Below are positions 27,401 through 33,567 of a stretch of DNA of 33,567 nucleotides, in pieces; within the stretch, counting starts at the first letter, position 1; each line of letters starts with the position of its first letter. This DNA comes from Phoronis ovalis. Taxonomy: Eukaryota > Phoronida > Phoronidae. Position numbers and translations under genes: made by a program. Location of the stretch: contig JAOXYB010020848.1 in NCBI GenBank assembly GCA_028565635.1, forward strand, positions 1 to 33,567, written 5' to 3'. The notes below the pieces were generated by a model. It ran no database searches. It saw only the letters and a list, made by a program, of their open reading frames with translations, and was not told the DNA's origin.

Positions 27401-30400
27401 GGTTCCTAGAGTCGAAAGAAAGTTTTTTGATAATGCATGCTCAAAACCCTGAGAGAGTCCGCTTACAGGTGTAGCCAGTAGAGCCCTTCCAAGTTGGGAA
27501 TCTTCCTTTTATTTAATATATAAATTTGTTGTAGTACTCTTGCACGCATTTTTTTATTCTAACCATTTGATTCTAATAGACACGTTTTGCGAATGTTCAT
27601 AAGCAGTATAAAAATGGATCATAGTAGCTGTATCATTACTATATGTGGATCATTTTTACATAATTATATAAAAATATTTCTCTGGGACATTTCTTGTTTA
27701 TTGCCAGTAACTTTAATGTTTATTTCAAGGTTTTGTGCTTGTACACGAAAACATGGAAAATGTTTGTATGTATAAAATTCGTCTTCAAAACTATGTCCGT
27801 CAAACTGATAGCGGTAAGTGATACTTTTCATTTGTTAGTTACTAACTTTACTGCTTTACGTTACTAATATCTGACATTTTAATATCAATTTTATATACTT
27901 CAAAGTATTAGTTATAACTTGGAAGCATTTATGACCTTAATTATATTTGAGATTTGCAATAAAGTACTGAGTCTTATGTGATAGCAATTAAGAAACCTCT
28001 TTCTCTGTTGAAGAAGTTATTTTAAAGTTTGCATCTGTTGTGACTGTATTTTCTTACTATGCACTGTACTTAGCAGTGTCGTTTAGCTAAATACTAAGTT
28101 CATTGATCTGAACTACCGTTTCATTACTCATTTCAACAAAGTTCCATATTGATGCAAACTGGAATACAATAAAAGGAACAGGCTACTTGATTTTGTCCTA
28201 TTAATAAATCCTACGTTTGTCTCTTTCCAGCCTGCTGCAATGTTTACAAGAATTTGTCAAAGCTGTCAAGGACATTTAAGGATGCCATCGCCTATTTATT
28301 GATTGGGCATATGAAACAAAGTAAGAACATATGTATACTGCTAAACAAAAGAAATCAATTTTTCTCACCGAAACTACATCTAGACCGGCTCCATTATTGG
28401 TGTGTAACCACGTTCTCATCTTCAGCAATTTTTACGCTCGATGTCATATGTTCCATGCCTGCTGCATAATTGTACGTTAAACGCATATCTCAATGTCTGT
28501 TCCTAGCATTTAAAACATGCACTAATTCATGCATTTTAGTGATTACCTAAAGTAGTCTACACTTCCTCATGTTATAAAAGGCATCTGTTTCAAATACAAG
28601 TTCTGTAAAAGATGTAACAACAGTTTAAACTTTTCTCATTGAATAATAAATTACTAGTACTGCAGAGTTAAACCATTCAGTGCTTAAAAAACATGTTGTC
28701 ACAATAGACATCCTTTCTCTCAAACTTCGGTGGTAATTGTTTTTGACCCTTTTAATGGACTCTACTGATTTCATAATGTAGTTGAACATAATTTGTTGCT
28801 TTCTCAATTTGTTTTCAGAAATGGGGTTGCAAAACCTACATGGGTTGATGAATCTAATATTTGAGGAAAAGGTTTGTGACAATCAGTACATAAAAATAAT
28901 AATTTATCATAAATTCAGAAAAGCCTGGTCACAAGTGATGTGATCATACTGTCAAACTTACTTCACATTTAAAGAAGGATACAATTTTCATGATCCCAGA
29001 ATATACAACAGAAGTAAAGATTGGTCCACATTTTGTGAATTGTTTTTAACATTACTGTTGCAAATTCATTTTAGATGCTTGTTTTTAGTCATTTGGATGC
29101 TACATCTCTGTTACGACTGTCTGAAGTTTGTAAAGAACTCAATACTGTAGCAAAAGACAAATGGCTTTGGAGAAGATTATTCTTGAAAGATTTCAGGGGT
29201 TAGTATTTTAGTGATCATCAGTGGAGGATAGAATTGATGATACCATCATTAAAGTTTTTATGCCTATCCCAACATATTGAATGTGTTTAACCTTTTCTTT
29301 GTCTCACAATAACATCTTCAGCTTTTACCTGATCATCTTCATATTCGGCATGGGGTAAATATAGGTCAAAGTTCAGGTTAGATATAATTTTGACCTCAAT
29401 TACTTCCAAATATGGCCAACTGGTGACAATGTTTGTTCCCGAGAGGGCACATAACCTGAAGTTTATGGTCGCAGAGACGAATCGCATTCTGAATGATTTG
29501 AAAGTGGTTTTAAGAAGGTCATAGGTGGGTGGCTACCATAAGTTATATGGTACTTTTGGATTGGTGTAATAGGCGAGGTGATATTTTAAAATGACCTTGA
29601 TGAATGGGTCAAAAGGCGATCTGAAAATTCTTTTTTTGCAACAGTCTAGCTGTTTTTGCCTGAAAACTCTGATATGTATAGGGATTGTTTGCATCAAAAA
29701 GTAAATGGGGCGGAAATGTTGGTGTTTTTTGCTTTAACTGGATCACTTCCAATATGGCCAAGTGGTTGCCATATTTGTTTTTGGGATGGTTTAGCTTAGG
29801 GCAAAGATGAAGCATTGCCTGGTGGTTTTAAGAAGGCCATAGATTGGCATGTGTTATAGTCTAGTTGGTATTTAAGAATGACTTTGAAAAGTCGGTCAAA
29901 TGGTGATTGACATAATCGGCAAAAGAAAGGCGTTCCCTGGATGATTTAAAGGTGGATTTATGATGGCCATAGGTGAATAGGTGTTAATGGCTAGGTGGTA
30001 TTTTAAAGGTGAGTTAACTTGATCTGAGTATTTGACATTTTGTTTAGATCCTGACCACTTTTGATACATAGAGAGATGGTTTAAGACCATTGTGGTGGCC
30101 ATCATCTGTAAAAGCAGAGCTGTTGCTGTAACTTGCACATTGTGGTATCGTGGGGTTTTGTCTATCAATAAATCATGTGTTCAGAGTGCAATAAACATCA
30201 ATACCACAAAGTCCTACACTGTACCGTAGACTACTTGTATGCACACCATCAATCAAACCCAAATGCTACCTAAATCAGGTTTTTATGCCCATCCATATAG
30301 TGGCTGAACATATAGTAGTAGATTAGGTGTTGTTGTCTTGCTTTATTTATCTCGTGATAACAGCTTTTACCGGCCAGGTCAGCTTCATATTTAGGACAGG

Positions 30401-32654
30401 GTACACACAGGTCAAAGTGCAGGTCCCTTCTAATATGACTGACTGGCAGCCATGTTTCATCTCGAGAGGGTACGTAACATTGCTTCTATAGCTGCAAAGA
30501 CAAAGCAGTACCTGAATGATTCAAAGGTGGTTCTAAGAAGGCCATAGGTGAGCATAATAGGATAGGCGACATTTTAGACCTTGAGAAATAGGTCAAATGC
30601 CGATATGAATCTTCTCATTTTTCATTGTGTGCAACACTTTCTTTATCTCGCAATATCTGCATGCTTCAGTTTTTATTCATATTCAGTACAGAGTAAGTAT
30701 AGGTCAAAGTACAATCTATATATAACATTGACCCAAATTACTTTCAATATAGCTGACCGATGGCCATCTTGGTTCTCGAGATGGTACGTCGTAATAACAG
30801 CTTTTTATTAGTATTTAACCAATCAGATTCATATTTGGTACAGAATAAGTACATGTCACATTTTAAAATGACCTTGAAAAGTTAGTCAAATGCCGATCTG
30901 AATCTTCAACATTTTTCATTGTGTATGACCATAATTCCTTTGTCTGTATATGTGGTACAGGGTAAATACAGGTCAAAGTAGTTACAATTTTGACCTGGAT
31001 CACTTCCAAGATGCCCATGTTAGTCCTTGAGATTGTACATCACGATAACTTCTTTAATTAGTTTTTATCTGAACAGCTCCATATTTAGTACGGAGTAAGT
31101 ACATGTCAAAGTACAAGTCAGATTTAGATGTAACATTGACCTGGATAATTTCCAATATGGTTGACAGTCGGCCATGTTGGTTCTTGAGATTCATGAAGGC
31201 CATAAATTGGTGGGCATATTAGGTGAGGTGATGTTTTAAAATGACCTCGCGAAGTAGGTGAAATTTCACGATCCAATTCTTTGACATTTATTGTATCTGG
31301 TACTTTACGTATGTAACTCTTAACAGAACTACTCCAGAAATTGCACTGCCCAGACACAAATTAGGACTACAAACCACAGTATGATGTAATCCTAGAGATG
31401 TGATGCACATTAGATTTGACAAATGTCTTGTTTGAATGGTTTCCACACAGATGTTCACTCACAGAGCCTCGAATTATTGGGTTCAGACCATTGCTGCAAC
31501 CCAGTGCATGTAAGATGTCTATTGGTAGTATTGTTGACCCTGATTGGGCTTGTTAATTTTAAGCAGAACCATTAGGGGACGAGGGGATCCTTGTGGTCAT
31601 GTACCAATACTTGAAGGAAGTCGCAGATTTGAGCATCATCTGCGGTTGTTCTTCGTCAAAATTGCTTTTGTGTATTTGTGCAAGCTTGAACAAATGTTGC
31701 CAAGATTATTAAGTTGAAGTAGTCAAGGCACTACAATGAGCCTAGCGAAAAAGTAATTCTACTTTGTTTTTGTAGGTCGAATAAACAATGACTTAAATCA
31801 GAATTGGCTTCAGGTGAGTTGCCACATTTTACAGAAATAAAACAGAAAACACACTGTCTCATAGATCTACTAAATTGCAGAAACTCGGCACTGCAATTTG
31901 GCAGAATAATCCTGTTTTTGACTTGTAATCAGTCCCGATGGTCAATTATTTGATCCATTGCAGTCAACCTCACAAATTTAATTCTATAATACTATAAACT
32001 GTTGCCATGATATGCTACCAAGTAATTAACTATTTACAAAATAACACCAGTTACTTATCATATCTTTTCAGTTGTACAAAGAAGCATACTTACACAGGAA
32101 AGAAGTGAGAGGCAGATTTCGAAATATACCACCTCTAGGCCCTCACTTCTTTGGACGACCTGGTCCAGCACTTCCACCATTTGGACCAGTTTATCCTCCT
32201 GGTGTTATTGGAGGGGATTATGACTTAAATCCAAATTTCCAAGGTAAAAATAAATAGGTAACCTGGTGTACACGATTACTTGCCACAATCATATTTTTGC
32301 TGGCAATCAAAGGTGCATCTCTAGCTTAGACATGTCTTGACTAACTGATACCTAATAGATATAGATTTATACTTTTAAAAATGTCTCACGTGAAGTTAAT
32401 ACTTAGTTTTAAAATGGTCATGTTTTTTCTGGCAGAAGACGATGGTATTGTCCTTTTTATCCTTTTTGACACTCCTCTTTTTTCAAGGATTACTACCAGG
32501 ACATACTGGGAACCCACTACTATTATCAAGACCACGATATGACCCATTTAATCCATTGCCAGACAACAACCTCTTTAGGCCAGGACGAGGTAGAGGTTTG
32601 CAGGATTTGGGTGGAAGATATAGCAATAGATCCAGTTTCATGAGGTTTTTTTAA
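24372..32654 (+). CDS. FBXO7: F-box only protein 7 (FBXO7), ten exons
   Basis: Ten exons sum to 1554 nt, 517 residues, close to the human length of about 520; all introns are GT-AG and phases agree. Domains: ubiquitin-like 1-77 (starts MKLRIRF, ends LVSGDLLVLL); acidic/Ser-rich linker 78-165; FP domain, the PI31-like dimerisation fold, about 166-325; F-box about 340-390 (LRLSEVCKELN, WLWRRLFLKDF); proline-rich region with PPGVIGGDYD and a GRGRG tail to 517 (ends SFMRFF). FBXO7 recruits substrates to the SKP1-CUL1-F-box ubiquitin ligase, binds the proteasome regulator PI31 through FP, and in mammals links to Parkin-dependent mitophagy (PARK15). These roles are family knowledge. The ATG is chosen because the frame begins exactly where the ubiquitin-like fold begins. 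Confidence 0.96.
24491..25972. other. FBXO7 intron 1
   Basis: 1482 bases. Holds an exact 11-bp inverted repeat (24540-24550 with 24565-24575), a slightly GC-richer stretch around 24700-25200, and G-rich runs at 25651-25860. No coding exon is recognised. Confidence 0.65.
25651..25860. repeat. G-run-rich segment, probable repeat remnant
   Basis: Several runs of four to eight G (for example near 25652, 25668, 25716, 25725, 25806 and 25840), with GGGGGCGATTATT and GGGGGGTGATTATT as a direct pair. May be a fragment of a dispersed element; G-quadruplex formation is possible. Confidence 0.5.
25973..26510 (+). CDS. FBXO7: FBXO7 exon 2: end of ubiquitin-like domain, linker, start of FP
   Basis: Residues 40-219, phases 2-0. 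Reads LVFDLSLNGCEKL and TLEDLGLVSGDLLVLL (second half of the ubiquitin-like fold), then a charged linker (KRKKEK, MDDDDCIEM), then LEQLYTLSDV and ALVIVLHVLMMEAGF, the opening helices of FP. Confidence 0.96.
26511..26987. other. FBXO7 intron 2
   Basis: 477 bases, AT-rich. Nothing recognisable. Confidence 0.7.
26988..27156 (+). CDS. FBXO7: FBXO7 exon 3: FP domain
   Basis: Residues 220-275, phases 0-1. Reads MPVNWREENGYMYKLQYQHP and QIVCVPLGSTVMTVN, matching the beta-sheet core of the FP/PI31 N-terminal fold (W-x-x-x-x-G-x-Y-x-L-x-Y-x-H-P). Confidence 0.95.
27157..27729. other. FBXO7 intron 3
   Basis: 573 bases. Nothing recognisable. Confidence 0.7.
27730..27813 (+). CDS. FBXO7: FBXO7 exon 4: FP domain
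   Basis: Residues 276-303, phases 1-1. Reads FVLVHENMENVCMYKIRLQN then YVRQTDS, further FP strands. Confidence 0.92.
27814..28230. other. FBXO7 intron 4
   Basis: 417 bases, AT-rich. Nothing recognisable. Confidence 0.7.
28231..28320 (+). CDS. FBXO7: FBXO7 exon 5: end of FP domain
   Basis: Residues 304-333, phases 1-1. Reads NVYKNLSKLSRTFKDAIAYL then LIGHMKQ, the last FP helix (conserved LSRxFKDxxxYxLL pattern). Confidence 0.95.
28321..28818. other. FBXO7 intron 5
   Basis: 498 bases, AT-rich. Nothing recognisable. Confidence 0.7.
28819..28871 (+). CDS. FBXO7: FBXO7 exon 6: start of F-box
   Basis: Residues 334-351, phases 1-0, 53 bases. Reads MGLQNLHGLMNLIFEEK, the lead-in and first helix of the F-box. 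The usual LP-x-E motif is reduced to MNLIFEE. Confidence 0.9.
29075..29198 (+). CDS. FBXO7: FBXO7 exon 7: F-box
   Basis: Residues 352-392, phases 0-1. Reads MLVFSHLDATSLLRLSEVCK, ELNTVAKDKWLWRRLFLKDF: the F-box helices that contact SKP1, ending with the typical W-R/L-F-L-K-D-F. Confidence 0.96.
29199..31775. other. FBXO7 intron 7
   Basis: 2577 bases. About 29280-31270 is a degenerate repeat tract (separate entry); the rest is without features. Confidence 0.75.
29280..31270. repeat. Degenerate long-period repeats in FBXO7 intron 7
   Basis: A set of phrases returns in roughly the same order: TCATATTYRGYAYRGGGTAA, AGGTCAAAGT (29363, 30409, 30701, 30970; variant 31102), TTTTGACCT or ATTGACC, CTTCCAATATGGCC, GAAGGCCATAGGTG, TTTTAAAATGACCTTGA and GGTCAAATGCCGATCTGAAT. 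Spacing between AGGTCAAAGT copies near the right end is about 270-290 bases, with partial units between. Looks like a diverged tandem array or nested copies of one interspersed family. Confidence 0.75.
31776..31813 (+). CDS. FBXO7: FBXO7 exon 8: 38-base exon
   Basis: Residues 393-405, phases 1-0. GRINNDLNQNWLQ links the F-box to the WK/LYKxxY segment. It sits after a 2.6-kb intron; skipping it would shift the frame. Confidence 0.88.
32072..32243 (+). CDS. FBXO7: FBXO7 exon 9: proline-rich region
   Basis: Residues 406-462, phases 0-1. Reads LYKEAYLHRKEVRGRF, then a Pro/Gly-rich run with GPVYPPGVIGGDYD. The PPGxIGG-D/E-YD block is shared by FBXO7 and PI31 C-terminal regions. Confidence 0.95.
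32488..32654 (+). CDS. FBXO7: FBXO7 exon 10: C terminus and stop
   Basis: Residues 463-517 and TAA. Reads LLSRPRYDPFNPLP, FRPGRGRG and ends SSFMRFF. PRxDPxxPLP and GRGRG are conserved features of FBXO7 and PI31 tails. Confidence 0.94.
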
Positions 32655-33567
32655 CCAGTTTATGATATCATCGCATTGCAAAATGTTCTGCAATATAGAC
32701 CATGTCTAATCCATTAGTTGAATAACCCCGTATTTCCTCTTTTAATAAATTAAAGCAAACTATCATTTAATCACACTATAAAGGTTTAATATCTAAATTT
32801 TATAAAAACAATTTATGGAAATGTATTTTAGTATGCTATACGAGATACTAATTGGAAAAATTCTGAACATTAACTTTATGTTTTATTTTGAAGATTTGTC
32901 GTAATTTCTTTTGAATATATACTTGGATTGCGTGTGTGGTATTAAGGGTGGAGGCTGGAACAGCCATGCACAAGAAGACTGTTATCTACTTGTATTTTCT
33001 TTTCACAACTGTTATTTGCAATTTCAGAAAGTATTTGATGAGAAATTGATGTTGATTGCTGAGTAATCTGACTTTATAGTTGCTTGATACCCGCAATGTT
33101 GAGGATGTCGTACTCATGTTCTACACACAACATTTCAAACTGGTTGGGCAGGGGTTTTCCTCTCAATTAGTTTTGAGATTGTTGTGTGAACAGGTATCTG
33201 ATATGTGAACAGACAAACTGACTTAACAACATAGGAAATAGTAGACTTGTACAGCTTAGCCAGTTTAGCCAAGCCAGCTTGACATCTTTGCATTTGAACA
33301 CAGATTTGCCAAAACAATTAAAAAAATTTAAAAATCCTTTAACAAAGTGCTGACATCTATCAGTAAAACATAGTCAGAATTGCATATATATACACGTGTG
33401 TATACATAAACAGCTATACTGATAATAAACACACAAGTACCTGTTTTCTGTAAGTTTGCCCCTGCTAATACGTCCTTGATGTACTTAATAATAGCGTTCG
33501 AGCACAAAACCTCAGTAAAAGTATTACTATGTATTAAAACTGCTAGGAAATTGCCTATATTATTTTT
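32655..33567. other. FBXO7 3' UTR and downstream flank
   Basis: AT-rich, without a recognisable further gene. AATAAA occurs at 32744-32749 and another AATAAA near 33424. Confidence 0.6.
32744..32749 (+). terminator. Candidate FBXO7 polyadenylation signal
   Basis: AATAAA about 90 bases after the FBXO7 stop codon; the first such hexamer downstream. Confidence 0.55.

Noticed and set aside
29363-31112. Many AGGTCA half-sites that could be nuclear-receptor elements
   Set aside because: They belong to the repeated phrase of the intron-7 repeat family, so copy number reflects repeats rather than selected binding sites.

Overview
The window is nuclear DNA of an invertebrate animal. It is AT-rich and carries intron-dense genes whose introns are all GT-AG, with extracellular CUB, MAM and EGF modules and a metazoan FBXO7 orthologue. 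A bilaterian such as a brachiopod, mollusc or another marine invertebrate fits, but the sequence alone does not fix the phylum. Two genes lie head to head, with about 840 bp between their start codons (23532-24371).

Minus strand, 23531 down to 1488: a 31-exon gene that I assembled by following reading frame and splice phase. The exons sum to 5463 coding bases, or 1820 residues, with no frame break. The order is: signal peptide (weakest exon); a short N-terminal region resembling a reduced Notch-ligand MNNL/C2 plus DSL module; five CUB domains, the last two atypical; one MAM domain; 19 EGF repeats, many with calcium-binding and Notch-type O-glycosylation signatures; one transmembrane helix; and a 64-residue tail with an NPSF motif. 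I know no vertebrate protein with this layout. It looks like a cell-surface ligand or receptor.

Plus strand, 24372 to 32654: FBXO7 in ten exons, 517 residues. It has an N-terminal ubiquitin-like domain, the FP (PI31-like) dimerisation domain, the F-box and a proline/glycine-arginine-rich tail. It is an SCF ubiquitin-ligase adaptor and PI31 partner.

Non-coding content: a duplicated block of about 285 bp at the left edge (1-285 and 468-752); a 42-bp tandem array interrupted by a 100-N assembly gap in the MAM-EGF intron (11193-11495), ending in a fold-back that recurs alone at 18092-18132; a 66-bp fold-back with 9-bp flanking direct repeats at 20626-20709; a motif pair and a GA tract between the two genes; and a long stretch of degenerate repeats in FBXO7 intron 7. 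The two genes have no evident functional link beyond a possibly shared promoter region.
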